Assembly: GCA_963658405.1 (NCBI GenBank)
Contig: CAVKQI010000045.1
Coordinates: forward strand, 1-18,198
From: CAG-791 sp963658405
Lineage (GTDB): Bacteria > Bacillota > Clostridia > Lachnospirales > Lachnospiraceae
Length of the DNA: 18,198 bases
Direction of reading: 5' to 3'
Shown: piece by piece, positions 7,408-14,529 of the stretch
Numbering within the stretch: the first letter of the stretch is position 1
Layout: the number at the start of each line of letters is the position of its first letter
The notes under the pieces: model-generated
What the model was told of the DNA's origin: nothing
Databases searched by the model: none
The model's input: only the letters and a program-made list of their open reading frames with translations
Translations under genes and position numbers: made by a program

Positions 7408-7517
7408 GAAGTGCCGCAGGCTGTGGGAGCAGAAACGTGCGGGAAGGGCCAAAAGGCCGACAGCGGATGGGCATGGGAGAGTGAAACGAAAGCAGGCAGC
7501 GTGGAAACGCAGGAGAT

Positions 7518-7579
7518 AAGCCGCAGATAAAAGCCATAGATAAAAACCATAGAGAAAACCATAGAGAAAAACCGCAGAG
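7518..7579 (+). repeat. five imperfect tandem repeats (11-13 nt) leading into the terminator stem
   Basis: The units begin at 7518, 7529, 7542, 7555 and 7567 and share the pattern A(3-5)-CC-RY-AGA-K (for example AAAACCATAGAG and AAAACCGCAGAG). The last unit is the left arm of the terminator. The third and fourth differ from it by only two adjacent bases and can also pair with its right arm. Confidence 0.8.
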
Positions 7580-7608
7580 GAAAAACTCTGTGGTTTTCTT
7601 TGTTTTTT
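7568..7608 (+). terminator. Rho-independent terminator of the GH3-LytTR-kinase operon
   Basis: AAAACCGCAGAG (7568-7579) pairs with CTCTGTGGTTTT (7586-7597; one G-U pair) around loop GAAAAA, and is followed by CTTTGTTTTTT. It separates the kinase operon from the second GH3 gene, which therefore needs its own promoter. Confidence 0.85.
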
Positions 7609-7647
7609 ACCAGTGGTGTGGAACACCCGCAGAGAACAGAACGGGTG

Positions 7648-7676
7648 ACAGTTCATGCAAAAAAAATGCAGATTGT
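7648..7676 (+). promoter_or_regulatory. candidate LytTR operator upstream of the second GH3 gene
   Basis: Box 1 ACAGTTCAT (7648-7656) fits the LytTR/AgrA consensus at all nine positions. Box 2 GCAGATTGT (7668-7676) fits at seven. Repeat period (20 nt), the A8 tract between boxes and the bases after box 2 match the operator at 2815. From TGC-A8-T onward, 23 of 32 ungapped positions are identical between the two sites. Confidence 0.65.
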
Positions 7677-7704
7677 GCAATTTACGGCACAGGCAGAGGC
7701 GGCG

Positions 7705-7713
7705 TGATAGGCT
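7705..7713 (+). promoter_or_regulatory. extended -10 promoter of the second GH3 gene
   Basis: TGATAGGCT lies 31 nt after LytTR box 2, one nucleotide different from the spacing at the first GH3 promoter. The -10 hexamer is poor on its own and the -35 position (CGGCAC) is not recognisable, which suits an activator-dependent promoter. The predicted leader is about 100 nt. Confidence 0.4.
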
Positions 7714-7750
7714 GAATGCAAATAAAGAGCCTGGGTGTCGGCGGGCGGAT

Positions 7751-7766
7751 GAAAGCGTTCGCTTTC
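7751..7766 (+). repeat. TTCGC-loop hairpin, copy 2 (divergent member)
   Basis: GAAAGC / GCTTTC pair around loop GTTC. The hairpin lies in the predicted leader of the second GH3 gene, 56 nt before its ATG. It shares TTCGC and the nearby ATGAGGATC string with the copy at 11669, but is otherwise divergent. Confidence 0.4.
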
Positions 7767-7822
7767 GGTTATGAGGATCCGCTGGGCCGACCGACGGACA
7801 ATAACAAAGAGGGGAGAAGAAA

Positions 7823-10720
7823 ATGTTACAGATCAACATGGATGACGTGATGAACGTCCTGAATTCCTGCAAGCCTTACCTGATCGGCATTGCCGTGGCA
7901 CTTGTGCTGGCAATCGTGGTGACAGTGGCCTGCATGAAACTGAAAAAACCGGTAAAGAAACTGGTCAGAAAGGAAGCATGGATTGCGTTCCTTCTGGTAC
8001 TGGTCGTACTGGTAAACCTGATTTGCTTCATTCCCATGTCCAGTATGATTTCACTGGCTATGGGCAACGGCACGATCACGGAGGAGACCTCCCAGGAGGC
8101 CACCGAGCTGTGTGAGGATATCGCAGATGAGGGTATCGTCCTTCTGAAAAACGATAACGGCGCACTTCCGCTGGCATCCGGCTCCAGCCTGAATGTCTTC
8201 GGCTGGGCATCCACCAATCCCTGCTACGGCGGCACAGGATCCGGTTCTCTGTCTGATGCGTATGAGACGACCACCCTGCTGGACGGCCTTACCAACGCAG
8301 GCTTTACCTTAAACACTGAGCTGAGCGATTTCTACACCGCTTATCGCGCAGATCGCCCGGAAGTAGGCATGTGGTCTCAGGACTGGACTCTGCCGGAGCC
8401 CACTGCAGATTCCTATACCGACGAGATGATGCAGAATGCAAAGGCATTCTCCGACACCGCTCTGGTGGTGATCACCCGTGTAGGCGGCGAGGGCGCTGAT
8501 ATCCCTACCGATGTGAGCCAGGTTACTTATACAGATAATTCCGATCAGTATAAGGACTTCGAAGACGGCGAGCACTACCTGCAGCTGAGCCAGACCGAAA
8601 AGAACATGCTGGATCTGGTATGCGCAAACTTTGACAATGTCATCGTGGTTTACAACGGCGCCAACACCATGGAGCTCGGCTTCATCAACGATTATCAGCA
8701 GATCAAGGGTGCGATCTGGTGCCCCGGTACCGGTCAGTCCGGCTTTAACGCTCTGGGCGAGATCCTCTCCGGCGCAGTGAATCCCTCTGCAAAGACCAGC
8801 GACACCTTTGTCTATGATCTGACCGCAACACCCAGCTACAACAACTTCGGCAGCTTCCTGTATGACAACATGGATGACTACAGCTACACCTCCACAAACT
8901 TTATGACAGGTGCCGAGGAGACAACCATTCCTTCCTTTGTGAATTACGTGGAAGGTATTTACGTAGGCTATCGTTTCTATGAGACTGCAGCTGCAGAAGG
9001 CCTCATCGATTATGACAAGAGCGTGCAGTTCCCCTTCGGTTACGGTCTTTCCTATACCGAGTTTACCCAGGAAATGGGTGATGTGACGGTGGCAGACGGT
9101 CAGGTAAGCTTTGACGTGACCGTTACCAACACCGGTTCCGTGGCCGGCAAGAGCGTGGTAGAGGCTTATTACAATCCGCCTTATGTAAACGGCGGCATCG
9201 AGAAGGCTTCTGCTAACCTGATCGACTTTGCAAAGACCGACGTCTTAGAGCCTGGTGCTTCCCAGGCGGTAAGCTTCAGCTTCAAGCTGGAGGATATGGC
9301 TTCCTATGACAGCCAGGACAAGGGCTGCTATGTGCTGGAGGCCGGTGATTACATTATTTCCATCAACAGTGATTCTCACAACGTGATCGACAGCAAGACC
9401 GTGACGGTAGACGAGACAGTGGTTTACGATGAAAACAATGCCCGTTCCACCGATCAGACCGCAGCCACCAATCAGTTTGATTACGCCATCGGCGATGATA
9501 TCACCTACCTTTCCCGTGCAGACGGATTTGCCAACTACGAGGAGGCAACCGCAGCACCTGCAAGCTTCAGCATGTCTGAAGAGAACAAGGCGAAGTTCTT
9601 AAACAACGCCAACTACGATCCGGAAGATTACAACAACGATTCCGATGAAATGCCCACCACCGGCGCAAGCAACGGCCTGAAGCTGGAAGACCTGCGCGGT
9701 GCGGACTATGATGATGCAAAGTGGGATGAGCTGCTCGATCAGCTGACCATCTCCGATATGGATACCATGATCGCACTGGGCGGCTACCAGACCTCCGCAG
9801 CATCCAGCGTAGGCAAGGTAATGACCGTGGACTGCGACGGCCCGGCTTCCATCAACAATAACTTTACCGGCACCGGCTCCATCGGTTTCCCGTCTGCTGT
9901 CATGATCGCCAATACCTGGAATCAGGATGTGGCACTGGCCTTCGGCGAGAGCATCGGCAAGATGGCGGATGAAATGGAAGTATCCGGCTGGTATGCACCG
10001 GCTATGAACACCCACAGAAATGCTTTTGCAGGCAGAAACTTTGAGTACTATTCCGAGGACGGCGTACTGGCAGGCAAGATGGCAGCCAATGCAGTCATCG
10101 GCGCCGAGGAATACGGTGTATATGCGTACATCAAGCACTTTGCATTAAATGATCAGGAGACCAACAGATGCGGCATGCTCTGCACATGGTCCAATGAGCA
10201 GGCAATCCGTGAGATCTACTTAAAGCCTTTTGAGATCGCAGTCAAGGAAGGCGGCGCGAAGGCCGTGATGTCCTCCTTTAACTACATCGGCACTCAGTGG
10301 GCAGGCGGCACCTATGCACTGCAGACCACCGTACTGCGCGATGAGTGGGGCTTTAAGGGCTTCGTCCTGACTGACTACTTCGGTGTATACGGCTACATGG
10401 ATTCCGATATGGGCATCCGCGGCGGCACAGACTGCATGCTGGTGGCTTATGATACCGAGACCAACCACGTGACAGATACCAAGAGCGCTACCAGCGTAAA
10501 GGCTATGCGTCAGGCATGCAAGAACATCATGTATACCGTAGTCAACAGCCGGGCTTATGATCCGGAGAACCTGACCACCGGTCTGATGAACTGGCAGATC
10601 ATGGCTATCGTCATCGACGTGATCTTCGCAGCACTGATCGTACTGCTGGAGGTACTGGCTATCCGTAAGTTCTTAAAGGAAAAGGCAGCCGATAAAGAAG
10701 CACAGAAGACTGCAGTATAA
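7823..10720 (+). CDS. GH3 beta-glucosidase with swapped domain order, membrane-anchored at both ends
   Basis: This 965-residue GH3 enzyme has the usual order of domains reversed. Two membrane helices (about 19-38 and 52-72) are joined by a strongly basic loop (KLKKPVKKLVRK). Next comes the second GH3 domain (EGIVLLKN at 103-110, GGEGAD at 221-226 near the acid/base site) and an FnIII-like domain (after PFGYGLSYTEF, about 404-535). The TIM barrel follows at about 640-910 with GRNFEYYSED (737-746), KHF (771-773) and the nucleophile Asp851 in FVLTDYFG. A third helix (924-946) precedes a basic tail. By the positive-inside rule the whole catalytic part is outside the cell. The swapped order is known from rumen enzymes such as Butyrivibrio and Ruminococcus BglA; the double anchor is the striking part. 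A GtrA-like gene follows at 82 nt. Confidence 0.93.
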   Translation: MLQINMDDVMNVLNSCKPYLIGIAVALVLAIVVTVACMKLKKPVKKLVRKEAWIAFLLVLVVLVNLICFIPMSSMISLAMGNGTITEETSQEATELCEDIADEGIVLLKNDNGALPLASGSSLNVFGWASTNPCYGGTGSGSLSDAYETTTLLDGLTNAGFTLNTELSDFYTAYRADRPEVGMWSQDWTLPEPTADSYTDEMMQNAKAFSDTALVVITRVGGEGADIPTDVSQVTYTDNSDQYKDFEDGEHYLQLSQTEKNMLDLVCANFDNVIVVYNGANTMELGFINDYQQIKGAIWCPGTGQSGFNALGEILSGAVNPSAKTSDTFVYDLTATPSYNNFGSFLYDNMDDYSYTSTNFMTGAEETTIPSFVNYVEGIYVGYRFYETAAAEGLIDYDKSVQFPFGYGLSYTEFTQEMGDVTVADGQVSFDVTVTNTGSVAGKSVVEAYYNPPYVNGGIEKASANLIDFAKTDVLEPGASQAVSFSFKLEDMASYDSQDKGCYVLEAGDYIISINSDSHNVIDSKTVTVDETVVYDENNARSTDQTAATNQFDYAIGDDITYLSRADGFANYEEATAAPASFSMSEENKAKFLNNANYDPEDYNNDSDEMPTTGASNGLKLEDLRGADYDDAKWDELLDQLTISDMDTMIALGGYQTSAASSVGKVMTVDCDGPASINNNFTGTGSIGFPSAVMIANTWNQDVALAFGESIGKMADEMEVSGWYAPAMNTHRNAFAGRNFEYYSEDGVLAGKMAANAVIGAEEYGVYAYIKHFALNDQETNRCGMLCTWSNEQAIREIYLKPFEIAVKEGGAKAVMSSFNYIGTQWAGGTYALQTTVLRDEWGFKGFVLTDYFGVYGYMDSDMGIRGGTDCMLVAYDTETNHVTDTKSATSVKAMRQACKNIMYTVVNSRAYDPENLTTGLMNWQIMAIVIDVIFAALIVLLEVLAIRKFLKEKAADKEAQKTAV

Positions 10721-10731
10721 ATAAAAGTAAG

Positions 10732-10783
10732 CTTACGGGGGATGTGTCCTTTCAGATGCATCCCCCGTAAGAACCCGTAAGAA
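10732..10783 (+). repeat. 13-bp perfect hairpin with duplicated right arm between GH3 and GtrA-like genes
   Basis: CTTACGGGGGATG (10732-10744) pairs perfectly with CATCCCCCGTAAG (10759-10771). The segment CCCGTAAGAA at the end of the right arm is repeated in tandem (10764-10773 and 10774-10783), so the left arm has two possible partners for its CTTACGGG part. No T-run follows on +, so readthrough into the GtrA-like gene is likely, perhaps with mRNA processing or stabilisation of the upstream message. On -, a TTACTTTTATTTA stretch follows, but no - strand gene needs a terminator here. Confidence 0.7.
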
Positions 10784-10801
10784 GGGAGCGTTGTAATTCC
10801 T

Positions 10802-11368
10802 ATGTCAGAAAATAACAGAAACGCACTGCAGAAATTCGAAGACAAGCATCCGCAGGCTTACAAATGGATCCGCGAAGGCGGTCTGTTCGTGATCGTGAGC
10901 AACCTGATCACCGTCTTCAAGTACCTGATGCTGCTGGTGCTGCCCCTGGCCTTTGCCGGACTTCCCAATGTGGATTTCGGATTCCCGGGCATCGACATCA
11001 CGCTGTTCGGAGAGACCTTTAAGTGGAATATCATCGGCTACGATGCGGCCCACGGCGGTCTTCCCTATTTCTGTGCCTACATGATCGCCATGGTGATCGG
11101 TGAGTGCATCAACTTCCCGATCCAGAGAAGCTTCGTATTCCGCAGCAAGGGCAATATCTGGTACCAGGCTATGTGGTATCTGATCGCCTTCTGCATCGTC
11201 ACCTGCATCGTCAATTCCATCAACTGCATCTGGGTAGCCGTGGCCGGCATGTTCGTGCCGAACTGGCTGTACAATATCGGAACGACGGTGTTAAACGGCG
11301 GTGTCTCCATGGTCGTATTTTTCTTTGTCAACAAGATCATTTTCCCGGAAGGGGAGCAGAAAAAGTAA
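10802..11368 (+). CDS. GtrA-like family membrane protein
   Basis: This 188-residue integral membrane protein has four hydrophobic segments (about residues 27-53, 82-103, 118-143, 155-175) and the GtrA features ECINFPIQRSFVFRSKGN in the middle and FFVNKIIFP at the end. GtrA proteins are thought to help move lipid-linked sugars across the membrane for cell-surface glycan modification; here neither a GtrB glycosyltransferase nor a glycan gene is adjacent. It sits 82 nt after the membrane-tethered GH3 gene, separated by a hairpin without T-run, and is probably cotranscribed with it. That suggests a link between the surface glycosidase and envelope glycans, but this is inference. GGGAG lies 13 nt before the ATG, a rather long spacing; no better start is seen. 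Confidence 0.85.
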   Translation: MSENNRNALQKFEDKHPQAYKWIREGGLFVIVSNLITVFKYLMLLVLPLAFAGLPNVDFGFPGIDITLFGETFKWNIIGYDAAHGGLPYFCAYMIAMVIGECINFPIQRSFVFRSKGNIWYQAMWYLIAFCIVTCIVNSINCIWVAVAGMFVPNWLYNIGTTVLNGGVSMVVFFFVNKIIFPEGEQKK

Positions 11369-11450
11369 GTATTGCAGGTGCATGGATACAGAAAATGCAG
11401 GCAATGCAGACATCTGAAAACAGAAGCAATGCAAAGCCGGAATGCCTGGA

Positions 11451-11485
11451 NNNNNNNNNNNNNNNNNNNNNNNNNNNNNNNNNNN
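11451..11485. other. run of N (35 nt)
   Basis: Unresolved bases after the GtrA-like gene; too short for a gene, long enough for a terminator. Confidence 0.99.
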
Positions 11486-11559
11486 CTATACGGACAGGAA
11501 ACATGCAGCAATGTGGCGTATGACCGGAAGTGCTTCGGATTATCGTCAGAAAAAGAACG

Positions 11560-11588
11560 TTGTCAGAAGCGTGGAGAATCGGTAGAAT
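11560..11588 (+). promoter_or_regulatory. sigma-A promoter of the TetR-family gene
   Basis: TTGTCA (11560-11565), a 17-nt spacer and TAGAAT (11583-11588) give five of six matches in each hexamer. The predicted leader is about 155 nt and includes the CTTCGC-loop hairpin. Confidence 0.6.
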
Positions 11589-11661
11589 CAGGATTGGAAG
11601 AAATGCATGAGGGCATTTCCTCTAAAAGCCATGAAAGCCGCAGACATCATCCATGAGGATC

Positions 11662-11700
11662 GCATCAGGGAATTCGCCTTCGCGAAATTCCTTCGGGCAG
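11662..11700 (+). repeat. CTTCGC-loop hairpin element, copy 3
   Basis: GGAATTCGC (11669-11677) pairs with GCGAAATTCC (11682-11691; one bulged A) around CTTC. The surrounding bases match the element at positions 1-40. The copy ends 61 nt before the TetR start. Confidence 0.6.
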
Positions 11701-11752
11701 CGGGAAAGATACATATACCATCAACTGGCAGAAACAGGGAGGATGAGCAGCT

Positions 11753-12307
11753 ATGTCGCAGGTAACCAAGCGGGCACTGGAGCAGTCCTTAAAGAATCAG
11801 CTGTTAAAGAAACCGCTGACGAAGATCACCGTGGCGGATATCGCAGAGGATTGCGGCATCAACCGCATGACTTTTTACTATCATTTCAAGGATATCTATG
11901 ACCTGGTGGAGTGGTCCTGTCTGGAGGACGCCAGACGCGCCATCGATCAGAAAAAGACCCACGATACCTGGCAGCAGGGCCTGCTGCAGATCTTTGAGGC
12001 GGTGCAGGAGAATAAGCCTTTTATCCTGAATGTCTATCGCTGCGTGCATAAGGAGCAGGTGGAGAAATACCTGCAGCCCCTGGTAGACCGGGTGCTGCTG
12101 GACGTGCTCAACGAAGAGGCGGAGAATATCCACATCCGGGAGGATGACAAGAATTTCATCGCGCAGGTCTATTCCTATGTGTTCATAGGGATCCTGCTGG
12201 ACTGGATCGGCGATGATATGCGGGAGGATCCCCAGAAGATCGTGGACAGACTGGCCAAACTGATCACAGGCTCCATGGAGCAGGCTCTCCTGCGCTTTAA
12301 AATTTAA
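11753..12307 (+). CDS. TetR/AcrR family transcriptional regulator (DhaS-like)
   Basis: This 184-residue DNA-binding regulator has the TetR helix-turn-helix at about residues 20-50: KITVADIAEDCGINRMTFYY followed by HFKDIYDLVEW, a very typical TetR recognition segment. The rest is an all-helical ligand or partner domain resembling the C-terminal half of DhaS-type TetR proteins (…QVYSYVFIGILLDWIGDDM…). AGGGAGGA lies 9 nt before the ATG. It has its own promoter at 11560. Oleate hydratase starts 278 nt downstream on the same strand behind a strong terminator, so a regulator-target relation is plausible but not shown. Fatty acids or acyl-CoA would be reasonable ligands in this context (inference only). 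Whether it represses or activates cannot be seen. Confidence 0.9.
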   Translation: MSQVTKRALEQSLKNQLLKKPLTKITVADIAEDCGINRMTFYYHFKDIYDLVEWSCLEDARRAIDQKKTHDTWQQGLLQIFEAVQENKPFILNVYRCVHKEQVEKYLQPLVDRVLLDVLNEEAENIHIREDDKNFIAQVYSYVFIGILLDWIGDDMREDPQKIVDRLAKLITGSMEQALLRFKI

Positions 12308-12345
12308 AGTTATAAAGGTTTAAAGTTTTAAAGGTTTAAAGGAAA
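12306..12345. repeat. period-8 A/T-rich repeat (AAAGKTTT) at the end of the TetR gene
   Basis: Five consecutive 8-nt units start with AAAG (AAAGTTAT, AAAGGTTT, AAAGTTTT, AAAGGTTT, AAAGGAAA), beginning inside the TAA stop codon. It looks like slippage-derived low-complexity DNA; the in-phase A-tracts have a period of 8, not the 10-11 needed for strong bending. Confidence 0.6.
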
Positions 12346-12415
12346 GATTGGCAGATGATCGCAGAATACGGTGCTGGGTGGCACAGTGCTGTCTTCTGGA
12401 TAGGAAGCAGCCGGC

Positions 12416-12449
12416 ATTTTTTATCATTTTGGCCGATCTGATAAAAAAT
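12416..12449. promoter_or_regulatory. 11-bp inverted repeat ATTTTTTATCA / TGATAAAAAAT
   Basis: Perfect 11-bp arms are separated by 12 nt. The inner TTATCA/TGATAA halves recur, in the opposite order, in the adjacent hairpin at 12467-12485 (GTGATAA / TTATCAC). It could be an AT-rich terminator stem for the TetR gene or an operator for the TetR protein itself; sequence alone does not decide. Confidence 0.4.
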
Positions 12450-12454
12450 TATAC

Positions 12455-12497
12455 AGAAAAAGTGTCGTGATAAGTTTTTTATCACGGCGCTTTTTCT
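12455..12497. terminator. long bidirectional terminator hairpin between TetR and oleate hydratase genes
   Basis: The left arm 12455-12473 (AGAAAAAGTGTCGTGATAA) and right arm 12479-12497 (TTATCACGGCGCTTTTTCT) form a 19-bp stem with two G-U pairs and loop GTTTT. The A-run on one side and T-run on the other allow termination in either direction. It separates TetR transcription from the ohyA promoter. Confidence 0.8.
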
Positions 12498-12502
12498 GAT
12501 GA

Positions 12503-12530
12503 TTTTCATTTGCGTGCAGACGGATATAAT
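12503..12530 (+). promoter_or_regulatory. promoter of oleate hydratase
   Basis: A consensus TATAAT (12525-12530) is preceded by TTTTCA (12503-12508) at 16 nt. The hexamer is 55 nt before the ATG and lies immediately after the terminator hairpin. Confidence 0.6.
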
Positions 12531-12585
12531 GAAGCCATAACACGAAAACAGCAAGCCCCTAAACACAAAGACAGGAGGATTGATC

Positions 12586-14379
12586 ATGTATTATTCAGCA
12601 GGAACCTATGAATCATTTGCACATCCGGAGAAACCAAAGGACGTGGATAAGAAGTCCGCTTACATCATCGGCACCGGCCTGGCAGGTCTGACCGCTGCTT
12701 TCTATCTGGTGCGTGACGGCCAGATGAAGGGTGAGCACATTCACCTTCTGGAGAAGCTGGAGCTGGCCGGCGGCAGCTGCGACGGCTACAGAGATGTGAC
12801 CAAGGGCTTCTACATGAGAGGCGGCAGAGAGATGGACAACCACTTCGAGGTTATGTGGGATACCTTCCGCGATGTGCCTTCCATCGAGACCCCCGGTGTC
12901 TCTGTGCTGGACGAGTATTACTGGCTCAATAAGCACGACCCCAACTATTCCCTGTGCCGTGCTACCGTAAACAGAGGCGAGGATGCCCACACAGACGGAC
13001 AGTTCAAGCTGGACAAGAAGTCCGCCATGGCGCTGTCCAAGCTGTTCCTGACGCCTGAGAAGGATCTGGAGGGAAAGAAGATCTCCGAGGTACTGCCCAG
13101 CTCCTTCTGGGATACCAATTTCTGGCTGTACTGGCAGACCATGTTCGCTTTCCAGCGCTGGTCCAGTGCTCTGGAAATGAAGCGTTATCTGTGCCGCTAT
13201 GTGCACCATATCGACGGACTGCCGGATTTCAGCGCTCTGCGTTTCACCAAGTACAACCAGTACGAGAGCATGATCCTTCCTCTGGTCAAGTACCTGGAGG
13301 CCCACGGCGTGCGCATCGAGTATGGCATTGATGTAAAGAATGTCATCATCGAGACCGAAGGGGACAGAAAGGTGGCAAAGCAGATCGTCTATGTAAAGGA
13401 CGGCGAGGAGCAGACCATTGACCTGATCGAGGATGATCTGGTATTCATCACCAACGGCTGCTGCACCGACACTTCCCGTTACGGCGATCAGGATCACGCA
13501 CCGGATCTGACCGGTGTAAAGAACGGCAAGGGCGAGTCCTGGGATATGTGGAAGGCCATCGCAGCTCAGGCAGAAAACGGCGAGTACGGCAATCCGGACG
13601 CCTTCTGCAGCAATATCGGTGCTACGAACTGGATGAGCGCTACCGTAGAGACCTCCAATGAGGAAGTCATCCAGCACATCATGGACATCTGCAAGCGGGA
13701 TCCCCGTTCCGGCAAGGTGACCACCGGCGGCATCGTGACCGTAAAGGACAGCACCAAGAACTGGTACCTGTCCTGGACCATCAACCGTCAGCCGCAGTTC
13801 AGATCCCAGGATAAGAATGCCGTCCTGGTATGGGTATATGCCCTGAATACTAAGAAAAAGGGCAACTATGTAGACAAGTACATGCGGGAGTGCACCGGCG
13901 AAGAAGTCTGCCGTGAGTGGCTGTACCACATCGGTGTTCCCACAGACAGGATCGATACACTGGCACATGAGGCCTGCAACACCACCACCTGCTTCATGCC
14001 TTACATCAATGCCTTCTTCCAGCCCAGAAAGGAATCTGACCGGCCGAAGGTAGTGCCGGACGGCGCCGTGAACTTCGCATTCCTGGGTCAGTTCGCAGAG
14101 ACTCCCAGAGATACGATCTTCACCACCGAGTACTCCATGCGTACCGGTATGGAAGCGGTTTACACCCTGCTGGATATCGACAGAGGTGTGCCGGAGGTAT
14201 GGGGCAGCAAGTACGATGTGCGTGAGATCCTTCGCGCCTGCTACTATGCGATCGACAAGAAGCCCCTCAGCAAGGCAAAGCTCTCCCTGCCTGAAAAGGA
14301 GATGGTGCGCATCCTGACGAAGAAGGTGAAGGGAACAGACCTGGAGATCCTGCTGAAGGAAAGCGGTCTGATCGAGTAG
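12586..14379 (+). CDS. ohyA: oleate hydratase (myosin-cross-reactive antigen family)
   Basis: This 597-residue FAD-dependent hydratase adds water across the cis-9 double bond of unsaturated fatty acids (oleate to 10-hydroxystearate). It acts on membrane or imported fatty acids and can detoxify host or dietary unsaturated fatty acids. The FAD-binding motif GTGLAG is at residues 29-34 and the family motif RGGREMDNHFE at 78-88. Glu82 and Tyr201 (in KRYLCRY) align, 119 residues apart, with the catalytic pair I recall for Staphylococcus aureus OhyA. The C-terminal half has conserved YHIGVP and NFAFLGQFAETPRDTIFTTEYS segments. The length is normal for the family. The ATG at 12586 has AGGAGG 7 nt upstream; an in-frame TTG at 12580 is less likely. 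A TetR gene lies upstream and a strong terminator downstream, so it is a single-gene transcript. Confidence 0.97.
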   Translation: MYYSAGTYESFAHPEKPKDVDKKSAYIIGTGLAGLTAAFYLVRDGQMKGEHIHLLEKLELAGGSCDGYRDVTKGFYMRGGREMDNHFEVMWDTFRDVPSIETPGVSVLDEYYWLNKHDPNYSLCRATVNRGEDAHTDGQFKLDKKSAMALSKLFLTPEKDLEGKKISEVLPSSFWDTNFWLYWQTMFAFQRWSSALEMKRYLCRYVHHIDGLPDFSALRFTKYNQYESMILPLVKYLEAHGVRIEYGIDVKNVIIETEGDRKVAKQIVYVKDGEEQTIDLIEDDLVFITNGCCTDTSRYGDQDHAPDLTGVKNGKGESWDMWKAIAAQAENGEYGNPDAFCSNIGATNWMSATVETSNEEVIQHIMDICKRDPRSGKVTTGGIVTVKDSTKNWYLSWTINRQPQFRSQDKNAVLVWVYALNTKKKGNYVDKYMRECTGEEVCREWLYHIGVPTDRIDTLAHEACNTTTCFMPYINAFFQPRKESDRPKVVPDGAVNFAFLGQFAETPRDTIFTTEYSMRTGMEAVYTLLDIDRGVPEVWGSKYDVREILRACYYAIDKKPLSKAKLSLPEKEMVRILTKKVKGTDLEILLKESGLIE

Positions 14380-14529
14380 CCAGGTCACGAAGAGCCGGAC
14401 GCCGTCTGCTGTCTGCAGCCTGCGGAATGCGCAGGAAGCGGACACAGAAAAGGCACGCGGCAGAAGAAGTGTGAGACAGCGGCGACAGCACGCAAATAAA
14501 GAGCACGCAGATACAAAAATAACACAAAG

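Larger units (their letters stand above)
7408..7822. other. intergenic region between kinase and second GH3 gene
   Basis: This 415-nt stretch has no gene that I can support. It holds a five-unit tandem repeat (7518-7579), the operon terminator built on the last unit (7568-7608), a candidate LytTR operator and extended -10 (7648-7713), and a small hairpin in the leader (7751-7766). The GH3 ribosome binding site GAGGGGAG is at 7809-7816, 6 nt before the ATG. Confidence 0.75.
11369..11752. other. intergenic region between GtrA-like and TetR genes
   Basis: This 384-nt stretch contains 35 N (11451-11485), where a terminator for the GtrA-like gene could be hidden. It also has a good sigma-A promoter at 11560-11588, a small hairpin AAATGC / GCATTT (about 11600-11617), and the CTTCGC-loop element at 11669. 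Short open frames across the N run look like chance. Confidence 0.7.

Noticed and set aside
10732..10771. Rho-independent terminator after the second GH3 gene
   Set aside because: The stem is strong but no T-run follows on the + strand, so it is listed as a hairpin repeat, not a terminator.
11372..11656. Small open frames across the N run between the GtrA-like and TetR genes
   Set aside because: They exist only because N is translated through, have no good ribosome binding site and no recognisable product.
12613..14445. 610-codon open frame on the - strand, antisense to oleate hydratase
   Set aside because: Its translation has no recognisable domain and it mirrors the codon bias of the well-identified ohyA gene; no ribosome binding site was seen. 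It is a shadow frame.
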